Notes under the pieces: model-generated
The model's input: the letters and a program-made list of their open reading frames with translations, nothing else
Told to the model about the DNA's origin: nothing
Database searches by the model: none
Assembly: GCF_042610495.1 (NCBI RefSeq)
Contig: NZ_JBHGAP010000004.1
Location: 62,001 to 126,000 of the forward strand
DNA length: 64,000 nt
Origin: RU20A sp042610495
Lineage (GTDB): Bacteria > Pseudomonadota > Alphaproteobacteria > Rhizobiales > Rhizobiaceae
Direction: 5' to 3'
Shown here: positions 54,561 to 63,347 of the stretch, one piece after another
Numbering within the stretch: position 1 is the stretch's first letter
Layout of the letters: every line of letters starts with the position of its first letter
Position numbers and translations under genes: made by a program

Positions 54561-55250
54561 ATGAGTTTCGACTGGCTTCAGAAATACTGGCCGCTTTTGA
54601 TCGACGGCGGTCTGCAGACCATCGCCCTGCTCGTGATTTCGGTCAGTTTCGGCTTCGTGCTCGCCATCGGGCTTGCCTTTGCCATGGTGAGCGGCGGGCC
54701 GATCCTGCGCGGCCTGGCGCGCGGCTACTCGACCCTGTTTCGTGGGACGCCGCTCCTCATCCAGCTCTGGCTCTTCTACTATGGCATCGGCTCACTGCTG
54801 CCTTTGGTGCCGGGCTTGCGGCAAAGCTTTCTCTGGCCGGTTCTTCGGGAAGGTTTCTTCTTTGCGGCGCTCTCCTTTACGCTCAACTATGCAGCCTATG
54901 AGGCGGAAGTCCTGCGCGGCGCCTTGCTCTCCGTGCCGAAGGGCGAGCTGGAAGCCGGCCGTGCGCTCGGCATGAGCCGCTTTACCCTGATCCGGCGCGT
55001 CTGGTTGCCGCGGGCGATCCGCACGGCGCTGCCGACCATTGCCGGCGAGGTCGTGCTGCAATTGAAGGCAACACCGCTCGCTTTCACCGTCACGGTCATG
55101 GATCTCTATGCCGTTGCCTACAAGATCCGCCAGGACACGCTGCTGGTCTACGAGCCGCTGATCGTCGTCACCCTCTTCTATGTGGCGCTGACAGCGCTGA
55201 TGACGCGCGCCTTCGGCATTGCCGAGGCGCAGGTGCCGATCCGCCGCTGA
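54561..55250 (+). CDS. ABC transporter permease 2 (HisM type)
   Basis: A 229-residue permease with YWPLLIDGGLQTIALLVISV at the start, FRGTPLLIQLWLFYYG in the first third, and the EAA loop ELEAGRALGMSRFTLIRRVWLP. ATG 54561 has GAGGAGGG five bases upstream; a GTG six bases earlier is in frame. Together with the preceding three genes it forms a complete importer. Confidence 0.93.
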   Translation: MSFDWLQKYWPLLIDGGLQTIALLVISVSFGFVLAIGLAFAMVSGGPILRGLARGYSTLFRGTPLLIQLWLFYYGIGSLLPLVPGLRQSFLWPVLREGFFFAALSFTLNYAAYEAEVLRGALLSVPKGELEAGRALGMSRFTLIRRVWLPRAIRTALPTIAGEVVLQLKATPLAFTVTVMDLYAVAYKIRQDTLLVYEPLIVVTLFYVALTALMTRAFGIAEAQVPIRR

Positions 55251-55279
55251 AGCGGCCGGCCCAATCCAAAGGATCCGAG

Positions 55280-56512
55280 ATGACGAAGACCTTTACGACC
55301 CATCCTCTGCCGGCTGATGCCGGGCCCGAGACCCGGTCTCTCGATGCGGGCCTGGCGATCGATCCGGCCACCGGGGCGATTGCGCCGAATGTGTCGATGT
55401 CGGTCAACAATGTGCTGATGCCCGGCGACGGGGCCTTTTCGGCCGACGGTGTGGCCGATCTCGCCGACCTTCCCTACCTCTACGCCCGGTGGGCGAACCC
55501 GACCGTGCGCCAGCTGGAACAGCGGCTCGCCGCGCTGGAGGGCGCCGAGGATGCACTGGCGACCGCCACGGGCATGGCGGCGATTGCCGGCACGCTGCTC
55601 ACCTTCCTGAAGGCGGGCGATCATCTTATCGTCTCCGATGTGTGCTATGCCGGTGCGGTGGAGCTGACGCAGCGCGTGCTGCCCGATCTCGGCATCGAGG
55701 TGACGCCGGTCAACATGGCGCGGCTTGACCGGGTGGAGGCGGCGATCCGCCCCAATACGAGGGTCATTCACTGCGAAAGCCCGGTCAACCCGATCTTGCG
55801 CATCGTCGATATCGCTGCCGTGTCGGCGCTGGCCCATCGCTACGGCGCGCTTTTGACGATCGATTCGACCTTCGCCACGCCGGTTGCCACACAGCCGCTG
55901 GCATTCGGGGCGGATCTCGTCATCCATTCGCTGACGAAGTTCATCAACGGTCACGGCGATGTTCTCGGCGGCGCCGTCATCGGCCGGCGCGATCTCGTGG
56001 CAAGGATCCGCGGGCGGGCAGGCGTCTATCTCGGCGCAACGCTGCCGGCCCAGTCCGCCTGGCTCATCCTGCGCGGTATCGACACGCTCTATCCGCGCAT
56101 GCGCACGATCTGCGAGAGTGCCGCTGCGGTCGCGGCCTTTCTCGAAAACCACGCCGAGGTCGAGCGGGTCGTCTATCCCGGCCTTGCCTCGCATCCGCAG
56201 CATGCTCTGGCGGCTGGGCAGATGGCGTCCTTTGGGGGCATGATCGGCTTCCGCGCCCGTGAGCCGAAAGCGGCGGCGGCACGGCTCGCGGAGCGGCTGC
56301 GCATCGTTCACTACGCCTTCTCGCTCGGCCACCAGCGCAGCCTCGTCGTGCTGCTCGATACCGATGAGATGATGGCATCGACCTTCCGGCTCAAAGGCGA
56401 GGCGCTCGATGACTACCGCGCCGTTGCGGGCGACGGTCTGTTCCGCCTGTCGATCGGGCTGGAGACAGCGGCCGACATCATCAGAGACCTCGATCAGGCG
56501 CTGACGCGCTGA
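55280..56512 (+). CDS. Cys/Met-metabolism PLP enzyme (cystathionine synthase/lyase or methionine gamma-lyase type)
   Basis: A 410-residue fold-type I PLP enzyme. The cofactor lysine is K220 in HSLTKFINGHGDVLGG; the phosphate-binding region is YARWANPT and TATGMAAIAGTL, and the CESPVNP block contacts the ring. The family includes cystathionine gamma-synthase, cystathionine lyases, O-acylhomoserine sulfhydrylase and methionine gamma-lyase, which cannot be separated by eye. Being behind a methionine-like importer and before a homocysteine methyltransferase favours methionine breakdown or trans-sulfuration. Confidence 0.88.
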   Translation: MTKTFTTHPLPADAGPETRSLDAGLAIDPATGAIAPNVSMSVNNVLMPGDGAFSADGVADLADLPYLYARWANPTVRQLEQRLAALEGAEDALATATGMAAIAGTLLTFLKAGDHLIVSDVCYAGAVELTQRVLPDLGIEVTPVNMARLDRVEAAIRPNTRVIHCESPVNPILRIVDIAAVSALAHRYGALLTIDSTFATPVATQPLAFGADLVIHSLTKFINGHGDVLGGAVIGRRDLVARIRGRAGVYLGATLPAQSAWLILRGIDTLYPRMRTICESAAAVAAFLENHAEVERVVYPGLASHPQHALAAGQMASFGGMIGFRAREPKAAAARLAERLRIVHYAFSLGHQRSLVVLLDTDEMMASTFRLKGEALDDYRAVAGDGLFRLSIGLETAADIIRDLDQALTR

Positions 56513-56533
56513 CCGCTTCTTACGGAGACGACC

Positions 56534-57442
56534 ATGGCAGATACCCTCATTCTCGACGGCGGCATGAGCCGTGAACTCGTCCGGCTCGGCGCCGAACTCA
56601 AGCAGCCGGAGTGGTCGGCGCTTGCGCTGATGAACAGTCCGGATACGGTCAGGCAGGTGCATGCGGAATTCATCGACGCCGGCGCCGATGTCGTGACCAC
56701 CAATTCCTACGCGCTGGTGCCTTTCCATATCGGCGAGGAGCGCTTTGCGGCGCGCGGCGCATCTCTGATCGATCTGTCGGGACGGCTGGCACGCGAGGCG
56801 GCGGATGCGGCCGACCGCAAGGTACTGGTCGCCGGTTCCCTGCCGCCGATCTTCGGTTCCTACGAGCCGGAGAACTTCGATCCGGACCGCGTGCAGGACT
56901 ATCTCGGCGTGCTCGTCGAAAACCTCGCGCCCCACGTCGACGTCTGGCTTGGCGAGACCCTGAGCCTGATCGCGGAAGGCGAGGCCGTGCGCGTGGCGAT
57001 TGCCAAACATCCGAAGCCCTTCTGGATTTCCTTCACGCTGGCTGACGACGCTGCTCAGCTTGCCGGCGGCGAGCCGAAGCTGCGCTCGGGCGAAACTGTC
57101 GCGGCCGCGGCGCGCTGGGCGGCGGCTTCGGGCGCCGAGGCTCTTCTTTTCAACTGTGCCAAGCCGGAAGTCATGAAGGCTGCCGTCGAGGTGGCGCGGC
57201 GGGCCTTCGAGGCGCTGGGCGCGGATCTCCGGATCGGCGTCTATGCCAATGCTTTCGAGACGGATGCAGAAGAGAAGGCGGCCAATGAAGACCTGCACGA
57301 CACACGCGCCGACCTGACCGGCGATGTCTACTCGACCTTTGCCTGTGACTGGGCGGAGGCTGGCGCCAGCATGATCGGTGGCTGCTGCGGGATCGGCGCA
57401 GAGCATATTCACCGGCTTGCAAGCCGGCTTCGCGCGGCCTGA
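56534..57442 (+). CDS. mmuM: Homocysteine S-methyltransferase family protein (MmuM-like)
   Basis: MmuM-type enzymes move a methyl group from S-methylmethionine (or SAM) to homocysteine, giving methionine. The 302-residue barrel protein starts LILDGGMSRELVRLG and has the zinc ligands C208 in LFNCAKPE and C284-C285 in IGGCCGIG. Length fits the stand-alone SMM-dependent enzymes and not the multi-domain MetH. It is the last gene of the operon, which ends at a hairpin 28 bases on. Use of a betaine donor is an alternative. Confidence 0.88.
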   Translation: MADTLILDGGMSRELVRLGAELKQPEWSALALMNSPDTVRQVHAEFIDAGADVVTTNSYALVPFHIGEERFAARGASLIDLSGRLAREAADAADRKVLVAGSLPPIFGSYEPENFDPDRVQDYLGVLVENLAPHVDVWLGETLSLIAEGEAVRVAIAKHPKPFWISFTLADDAAQLAGGEPKLRSGETVAAAARWAAASGAEALLFNCAKPEVMKAAVEVARRAFEALGADLRIGVYANAFETDAEEKAANEDLHDTRADLTGDVYSTFACDWAEAGASMIGGCCGIGAEHIHRLASRLRAA

Positions 57443-57469
57443 GAGCCGTCAAGCATCTATGGCACAAAG

Positions 57470-57505
57470 AAAGGCCGGCGGAAGCGCGTTCTCCCGCCGG
57501 CCTTT
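57470..57505. terminator. Bidirectional terminator between mmuM and the aldehyde dehydrogenase gene
   Basis: A perfect 12-bp stem (57470-57481 with 57494-57505), 12-base loop, AAA/TTT ends, between convergent genes. Confidence 0.85.
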
Positions 57506-57519
57506 GATATCTCAGACGA

Positions 57520-58956
57520 TCAGCGCATCTGGCTCACGAAGCGCGTGTCGAGGTAGGACTCGACCGCCTCCGAGCCGCCTTCGGTTCCGTAGCCGGAGTC
57601 CTTCACGCCGCCGAACGGCACTTCCGGCAGCGCGAGGCCATTGTGGTTGATGGTCAGCATGCCGGCCTCGATCGTGCTGGCGAGCGTCTGGGCCGATTTC
57701 AGCGAGCCGGTGAAGGCATAGGAGGCGAGACCGAAGGGCAGGCGGTTGGCTTCGGTGATCGCTTCGTCGAGGTCCGAGAAGCGGTTGACGATGGCGAGCG
57801 GGCCGAAGGGCTCCTCGTTCATCATGCGCGCCGCTGTCGGAACGTCGGTGACGACGGTGGGCTCGAAGAAGTAGCCCTTGTTGCCGATGCGCTTGCCCCC
57901 CGTCTTCAGGGTCGCGCCGTGCGAGAGCGCGTCCTGCAGCAGGTCTTCGAGTGCCGGGATACGGCGCTCGTTGGCCAGCGGCCCCATGGTGACGTCGGCG
58001 TCGAGACCATTGCCAACCTTGATGGCCTCGGCGGCCTTGACGATGCCTTCGATGAACTGGTCGGCGACGCCGTCCTGGATCAGGTAGCGCGTCGGTGCCA
58101 CGCAGATCTGGCCGGCATTGCGGAACTTGGCCATAGCGCTGACGGAGATCGCCTTTTCGATATCGGCGTCATTGGTGACGATGACGGGGGCGTGGCCGCC
58201 GAGCTCCATCGTCGCGCGCTTCATGTGCTTGCCGGCGAGGGCGGCCAGTTGCTTGCCCACCGGCGTCGAGCCGGTAAAGGAGATCTTCCGGATCACGGGG
58301 TGGGCGATCAGATATTCGGAGATTTCAGAAGGCGTGCCGTAGACGAGGTTGATGACGCCGGTAGGGATGCCGGCATCGACGAAGGCGCGGATGAGTTCGG
58401 CCGGCGAGGCCGGCGTTTCCTCCGGTGCCTTGACGATGATCGAGCAACCGGTGGCGAGAGCTGCGGAAAGCTTTCGGACGACCTGGTTGATCGGGAAGTT
58501 CCAGGGCGTGAAGGCAGCGACCGGGCCGACCGGCACCTTGATCGTCATCTGCGCGACCTCGGCGGACCGCGCCGGGATTATCTGGCCATAGGTGCGGCGA
58601 CCTTCTTCGGCAAACCAGTCGATCGTGTCGGCGGCGCCAAGGATTTCGGTCTTGGACTGGGCAAGCGGCTTGCCCTGTTCGCGGGTCATCAGCCAGGCGA
58701 TCGCGTCGGCCCGTTCGCGCAGCAGGTCGGCTGCCTTGCGCATCAGCTTCGAGCGCTCGAGCGGCGAGGTGTGGCGCCAGATGCGGAAGCCCTTTTCGGT
58801 CGATGCGAGGGCATCGTCCAGATCGGCTTGCCGGGCGTGGGCGAGCTTGCCGATCACCTCTTCGGTGGCGGGGTCGATGACATCGAGGGTCTCGCCGGCC
58901 CGGGCCGGACGCCATTCGCCGTTAATGTGGAGGTTCACGTCGGAATAGGTGGGCAC
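57520..58956 (-). CDS. NAD-dependent aldehyde dehydrogenase, succinate-semialdehyde dehydrogenase type
   Basis: A 478-residue class I aldehyde dehydrogenase. Catalytic residues are E251 (MELGGHAP) and C285 (AGQICVAPTR); cofactor contacts are TPWNFP (150-155), K176 and FTGS (227-230). The start is GTG 58956 (PTYSDVNLHING) with AAGGA upstream. The frame stays open for another 149 codons upstream, but that part has no aldehyde-dehydrogenase character. It is divergent from agmatine deiminase, so 4-aminobutyraldehyde or succinate semialdehyde from putrescine is a reasonable substrate. Confidence 0.9.
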   Translation of the reverse strand: MPTYSDVNLHINGEWRPARAGETLDVIDPATEEVIGKLAHARQADLDDALASTEKGFRIWRHTSPLERSKLMRKAADLLRERADAIAWLMTREQGKPLAQSKTEILGAADTIDWFAEEGRRTYGQIIPARSAEVAQMTIKVPVGPVAAFTPWNFPINQVVRKLSAALATGCSIIVKAPEETPASPAELIRAFVDAGIPTGVINLVYGTPSEISEYLIAHPVIRKISFTGSTPVGKQLAALAGKHMKRATMELGGHAPVIVTNDADIEKAISVSAMAKFRNAGQICVAPTRYLIQDGVADQFIEGIVKAAEAIKVGNGLDADVTMGPLANERRIPALEDLLQDALSHGATLKTGGKRIGNKGYFFEPTVVTDVPTAARMMNEEPFGPLAIVNRFSDLDEAITEANRLPFGLASYAFTGSLKSAQTLASTIEAGMLTINHNGLALPEVPFGGVKDSGYGTEGGSEAVESYLDTRFVSQMR

Positions 58957-59359
58957 GCTGGGGGTTCCTTTCAGTTCGGGTTCGGCGACCGAAGCGCCGC
59001 ACGGGGGTGTATCCAAGGCCGCGAGATCTGCGGTAGGGCGTGAAGTGTCTAGAATGAGTCGAGGCTCGGATCGTTCCACGCCTGCGACAAGAGGTTCACA
59101 CGCGTGGCGCGGTGTGTCCGGCTTTTCGAAATGTGCACCTCCTATGTGGGGAAAAGTATGACTTTTCGCAAGGCCACATGTGGCGCAATCCTGGCCGTCC
59201 TCCTGAAACGGGCTGTGAGCCGTTCCGGCATGGGGCGTAAGCCTTGACAGGGCGAGCGAAGTATTGCCCGCTGCGGACCGCAAGCCTTTCACGGGATTGC
59301 AAAAGGTTTGAAGGACGACCCGATGAGGATCGTCATGCATCGCGATGAGGACGCCTATC
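58957..59359. promoter_or_regulatory. Divergent control region with two dyads
   Basis: This 403-base gap separates the aldehyde dehydrogenase (left) and agmatine deiminase (right). It holds a perfect dyad GAAAAGT-ATG-ACTTTTC (59151-59167) and, five bases on, a perfect 12-base palindrome GCCACATGTGGC (59173-59184). CTTTTCG also occurs at 59122 and 59162. These look like operators for an unidentified regulator. No convincing promoter pair could be chosen and no regulator gene is adjacent. Confidence 0.45.
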
Positions 59360-60391
59360 ATGAGCTGGATCATGCCCCCGGAAACTGCCCGCCACGAGCG
59401 CACCTGGATGGCGTTCCCGCGCGAGGGCTTTACGCTGGGGGAGGGTGAAAGCTGGAAAGAGACGGGCTATCAGGCCTGGACGGACGTCGCCCATGCGATT
59501 GCCGACTTCGAGCCCGTTTCGATGGTGGTGGACCCCACGGAGATGGCACGTGCGCGGCGGATGCTCGGCAGCCATGTCGAGCTTGTGGAAGCGCCGCTCG
59601 ATGAATTCTGGATGCGGGACTTCGGCCCAACCTTCGTGGTCGATCCCGAGCGCCCCGGCGTGCTCGGCGCGGTCTCCTGGGTCTTCAACGGCTGGGGCGC
59701 TCATGCCTGGGCAAGCTGGGAGAAGTCCGCGGCGATCGGGCCTCTGATTGCCTCGCATGCCGCTGCCGAGCTGGTCACGAGCCCCATCGTCAACGAGGGC
59801 GGCGGCATCCATGTGGATGGCGAGGGCACCGTGCTGGTCACCGAGACGGTGCAACTCGACCCACGCCGCAATCCGGACCTTTCCAAGGCAGATGTCGAGG
59901 CGGAGTTATCACGCACGCTCGGGGTCAGCAAGGTTATCTGGTTGCCGCGCGGGCTGACGCGCGATTACGAGGAATTCGGCACCAACGGGCACGTCGATAT
60001 CGTCGCGACCTTTGCTTCGCCGGCAAAGGTCCTGCTGCATCGCCAGCCGAATGCCGCCCATCCCGATCATGCCGTGATGGCAGAGATCCGCGCGCTTCTG
60101 TCGGCCGAGACCGACGCGAAAGGGCGTCCGCTGAGCCTTCTTGACCTTGACGCCCCCGCCCTCATTGAGGACGCGCACGGTTTCGTCGATTACAGCTACG
60201 TTAACCATCTGGTGGTGAATGGCGGGGTCGTTGCCTGCGGCTTCGGTGAAGAAAGGGCGGATGCGGCAGCACGCGCGGTGCTGGAAGAGGCCTATCCGGG
60301 CCGCCGCGTGGTGACCATCGACTCGAGGCCGATCTTCGCGCGCGGCGGTGGCATTCACTGCATCACGCAACAGCAGCCGGCCCTCGCCTGA
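59360..60391 (+). CDS. aguA: Agmatine deiminase
   Basis: AguA hydrolyses agmatine to N-carbamoylputrescine and ammonia. The 343-residue protein of the peptidyl-arginine-deiminase superfamily has WMAFP, the substrate motif EFWMRDFGPTFVVD, NEGGGIHVDG with conserved residues, GTNGHVDIVATF, and the nucleophile C334 in GGGIHCITQQQP. ATG 59360 is chosen with GAGGA upstream over ATG 59345. The next gene begins 11 bases later. Confidence 0.93.
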   Translation: MSWIMPPETARHERTWMAFPREGFTLGEGESWKETGYQAWTDVAHAIADFEPVSMVVDPTEMARARRMLGSHVELVEAPLDEFWMRDFGPTFVVDPERPGVLGAVSWVFNGWGAHAWASWEKSAAIGPLIASHAAAELVTSPIVNEGGGIHVDGEGTVLVTETVQLDPRRNPDLSKADVEAELSRTLGVSKVIWLPRGLTRDYEEFGTNGHVDIVATFASPAKVLLHRQPNAAHPDHAVMAEIRALLSAETDAKGRPLSLLDLDAPALIEDAHGFVDYSYVNHLVVNGGVVACGFGEERADAAARAVLEEAYPGRRVVTIDSRPIFARGGGIHCITQQQPALA

Positions 60392-60402
60392 GGAGAAAGA
60401 CG

Positions 60403-62127
60403 ATGAGTGGCTTTGATGTCGTTGAGGCGTCGATCGCGACGCTGAGATCTGCTCTTGAGAGCGGCACGGTCACGAGCCTGGGGCTGGTCGAGGCCTATCT
60501 GGAACGGATCCGCCGTTTCGATGGGCCAGAGAGTGAGACGGCGCTGAATTCGATGATCGTGTTCAATCCGCAGGCGCTTGAAGAGGCGCGTGCGTCGGAT
60601 GCGCGGCGGGCCCGTGGCGATGTTCTCGGGCCGCTCGATGGCATTCCCTACACGGCCAAGGACAGCTACCTCGTGAAGGGTTTGACGGCGGCTGCCGGGA
60701 GCCCGGCCTTTGCAAACCTTACGGCCATGCGCGATGCCTTCACCATCGAGCGATTGCGCGCCGGCGGCGCGATCTGCCTTGGCCTCACGAACATGCCACC
60801 CATGGCCAATGGCGGCATGCAGCGTGGACTCTACGGTCGCGCCGAGAGCCCCTATAACAAGGCCTGGCTGACGAGCGCCTTCGGCTCGGGCTCCTCGAAT
60901 GGGTCCGGCACGGCAACCACCGCCTCCTTTGCCGCCTTCGGACTTGGCGAGGAGACGTGGTCCAGCGGACGGGCGCCGGCCTCCTACAATGCGCTCTGCG
61001 CCTATACGCCGTCACGCGGGGTGATTTCGGTGCGGGGCAACTGGCCGCTGGTGCCGACCATGGATGTCGTGGTGCCGCATACGCGCAGCATGGCCGATCT
61101 CTTCGAGGTGCTGGACGTGATCGTCGCCGACGACCCGGAGACGCGCGGCGATTTCTGGCGGGCCCAGCCCTGGGTCGCGTTGCCCTTCGCATCCGCTGTC
61201 CGGCCTGAAAGCTACGGCGAGTTGCAGCCCGCATCGAGGCAGGCGGCAGCGGCGCATCTGGCAGGAAAGCGGATCGGCATTCCAGCCATGTATATCAATG
61301 CCGATCCCGAGGCGGGCAGCAACCCGATCGGCGGTATTGGCGGCGCCACCGGCAAGCCGATTGTGACGCGTGCTTCTATTCTCGCCCTGTGGCACGAGGC
61401 GCGCCGCGATCTGGAAGCGGCCGGCGCGGAGGTGGTGGTCGTCGATTTTCCGGTGGTCACGCAATATGAGGCCGACCGGCCCGGCGCGCCTTCCATTGTC
61501 ACGCGGGGTCTCGTCGGCCGTGACTTCATCAGCCGGGAGATCAACGACCTCTCAGCCTGGGCCTGGGATGATTTCCTGAAGGCGAATGGCGATCCGAAGC
61601 TGGACAGGCTTGCGAACGTCGATGGCGCAACGATCTTCCCGAGGCCCGCTGGCGCGCTGCCGGACCGGTACACGGGCTTTCCGGACGACATCGCGACCTA
61701 TCCCGAGCAGGTCCGCCGGCAGGCCTATCAATCCTTCACGGATATCCCGACACTTGAAGAGGGGATCAAGGGGCTGGAGGAGACGCGCCGGCTGGATCTT
61801 GAGATCTGGATGGAAGGGCTTGGCCTCGACGCCGTCGTCTTTCCGGCCGTTGCGGATATCGGTGCGGCCGACATGGACGTAAACCCTGAAACAGCCGATC
61901 TCGGCTGGCGCAACGGTGTGTGGGTCGCGAACGGCAACCTGGCCATCCGGCATCTCGGCATCCCAACTGTTACAGTGCCCATGGGCACCATGGCGGATAC
62001 CGGCATGCCCGTTGGCCTGACGTTTACAGGTCCCGCCTATGGCGATACGGCCCTGCTCGCGCTGGCCGCGGCCTTCGAAGCAACCGGATCGAGACGTCAG
62101 CCGCCACCGCTGACACCACGGCTTTGA
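60403..62127 (+). CDS. Amidase-signature family hydrolase
   Basis: A 574-residue Ser-cisSer-Lys hydrolase. The lysine is K86 (YTAKDSYL), the cis-serine lies in GSGSSNGSGTA (S164/S165), and the nucleophile position aligns to S188 in ETWSSGRAPA. The usual TGGSIRxPA reads TWSSGRAPA, an unusual active-site loop. It is tightly linked to aguA, so it might act on N-carbamoylputrescine or a related amide; normally that step uses AguB, a nitrilase-family enzyme. Substrate is inference. ATG 60403 follows GAGGAGAAA. Confidence 0.88.
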   Translation: MSGFDVVEASIATLRSALESGTVTSLGLVEAYLERIRRFDGPESETALNSMIVFNPQALEEARASDARRARGDVLGPLDGIPYTAKDSYLVKGLTAAAGSPAFANLTAMRDAFTIERLRAGGAICLGLTNMPPMANGGMQRGLYGRAESPYNKAWLTSAFGSGSSNGSGTATTASFAAFGLGEETWSSGRAPASYNALCAYTPSRGVISVRGNWPLVPTMDVVVPHTRSMADLFEVLDVIVADDPETRGDFWRAQPWVALPFASAVRPESYGELQPASRQAAAAHLAGKRIGIPAMYINADPEAGSNPIGGIGGATGKPIVTRASILALWHEARRDLEAAGAEVVVVDFPVVTQYEADRPGAPSIVTRGLVGRDFISREINDLSAWAWDDFLKANGDPKLDRLANVDGATIFPRPAGALPDRYTGFPDDIATYPEQVRRQAYQSFTDIPTLEEGIKGLEETRRLDLEIWMEGLGLDAVVFPAVADIGAADMDVNPETADLGWRNGVWVANGNLAIRHLGIPTVTVPMGTMADTGMPVGLTFTGPAYGDTALLALAAAFEATGSRRQPPPLTPRL

Positions 62128-62187
62128 CAGGGCCCGCTCAAACTGAACTGGGAATGACGCCGTTGCGCTTGCTCTTATTCCTTGCAA

Positions 62188-62218
62188 AAACTATTTACTT
62201 ACTCAGATATCGTAGTTT
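62188..62218 (+). promoter_or_regulatory. Candidate operator/promoter region of the Rrf2-type gene
   Basis: AAACTA (62188-62193) and TAGTTT (62213-62218) form an inverted repeat around an AT-rich core; TTGCAA (62182) and GATATC (62206) could be -35 and -10 boxes with an 18-base spacer. Rrf2 proteins often bind AT-rich dyads over their own promoters. Confidence 0.35.
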
Positions 62219-62257
62219 AGGCCAAAAAGGGTCGCGAAGAGTTGGGCAAGGCAGAGA

Positions 62258-62713
62258 ATGCTGACGAAAAAAGGCAAGTACGGGCTGAAGGCGTTGATCG
62301 ATCTCGCCAGTCTCGACCCGGGTGAAACGACGTTCGTAACGGACATTGCAGCGCGCAATACGATCCCGAAGAAATTCCTCGATACGATCCTGCTTGAGCT
62401 TCGCAATGCGGGCATGCTGCGCTCGAAGAAAGGTCCCGGCGGCGGCTATGCCCTCTCCAAGCCGGCCAGTGACATCCGCATCGGCCACGTCATTCGCGTG
62501 CTCGATGGTCCATTGGCCCCGATCCGCTGTGCCAGCCGCACGGCCTACGAGCCGTGTGACGATTGTTCGAACCCGGATGATTGCCAGGTTCGCTTGTCGA
62601 TGACCGATGTGCGCGATGCCATCGCCGCCATTCTCGACACGATGACCCTGGCCGATCTCGTCGCCAAGGGACGCGAAACCCCAGCAGGTGCGGCACTCCT
62701 CGCCGGCGAATAG
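62258..62713 (+). CDS. Rrf2-family transcriptional regulator
   Basis: A 151-residue winged-helix regulator opening MLTKKGKYGLKALIDLA, with the wing GPGGGYALSKP (59-69). Four cysteines (C91, C100, C103, C109; spacing C-x8-C-x2-C-x5-C) could hold a metal or iron-sulfur cluster; the pattern differs from IscR (C-x5-C-x5-C). Rrf2 members such as CymR regulate sulfur supply. It converges on the flavin reductase/SsuD genes with 42 bases between, so it may govern them. Confidence 0.9.
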   Translation: MLTKKGKYGLKALIDLASLDPGETTFVTDIAARNTIPKKFLDTILLELRNAGMLRSKKGPGGGYALSKPASDIRIGHVIRVLDGPLAPIRCASRTAYEPCDDCSNPDDCQVRLSMTDVRDAIAAILDTMTLADLVAKGRETPAGAALLAGE

Positions 62714-62755
62714 GCCGGCGACCGGAGATTGACCGCAGCGACCGCGCCTCGGCCT

Positions 62756-63301
62756 TCAGTCGAGGCGGTGGTAACGGCCGCCCTGGTAGGCGAGCGAGCG
62801 GCCCTCACCCTGGAGGACGCCGACGACACGGCCGATGACGATCACGTGGCTGTGGCGCTCGATGGCCTCTTCCAGTTCGCAATCAATGGCCGCAACAGCG
62901 TTCGACAGGAGAAGCGCGCCGCTTTCGCCGCGCTGCCAATCCGCGCCCGCATAGCGGTCCGGCCCCTTGATGCCCCCGATGCCGGCAAAGCGGTTGGCGA
63001 CCTCCTCGTGTTCGGGCCCGATGATGTTGACGCTGAAGAATCCGGCGCGTTGCAGGATCGGCCATGTGGACGACGTCCGGTTCAGCGCAACCATCATGCG
63101 TGGCGGATCGACCGACAGGGCCGTTGCCGAGGTGACCGTCGCTCCGGTGAGATCGGCACCTTCACCCGTGGCAATGACGCTGACGCCGCCGGCGAGCGTT
63201 CGCAGCGCCCCCTTCAGTGCCGAGGGGTCGATTTCCGGACGGGGAAAGGCGGTCAGCGTGGCGACGGGGTCGAAGTCGCTGCGGGAAAAGGCTTGGCTCA
63301 T
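62756..63301 (-). CDS. Flavin reductase-like FMN-binding protein
   Basis: A 181-residue protein of the flavin-reductase-like (HpaC/RutF) domain family with ALRTLAGGVSVIATGEG, TGATVTSATALSVDPPRMMVALNRTSS split motifs and the terminal GRSLAYQGGRYHRL. It would supply FMNH2 to the monooxygenase encoded 46 bases upstream. ATG 63301 is chosen with AGGA upstream; an in-frame start at 63391 would lie inside the monooxygenase gene. It is not the classic SsuE flavodoxin-type reductase. Confidence 0.88.
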   Translation of the reverse strand: MSQAFSRSDFDPVATLTAFPRPEIDPSALKGALRTLAGGVSVIATGEGADLTGATVTSATALSVDPPRMMVALNRTSSTWPILQRAGFFSVNIIGPEHEEVANRFAGIGGIKGPDRYAGADWQRGESGALLLSNAVAAIDCELEEAIERHSHVIVIGRVVGVLQGEGRSLAYQGGRYHRLD

Positions 63302-63347
63302 CGCTGCATCCTGTCTGTTTTGAAGATCTGGCGAGGTGGCATTCACA

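Noticed and set aside
58957..59403. 149-codon N-terminal extension of the aldehyde dehydrogenase
   Set aside because: The frame is open but the extension has no dehydrogenase similarity and crosses two dyads in the intergenic region; GTG 58956 with its ribosome site fits the family length.
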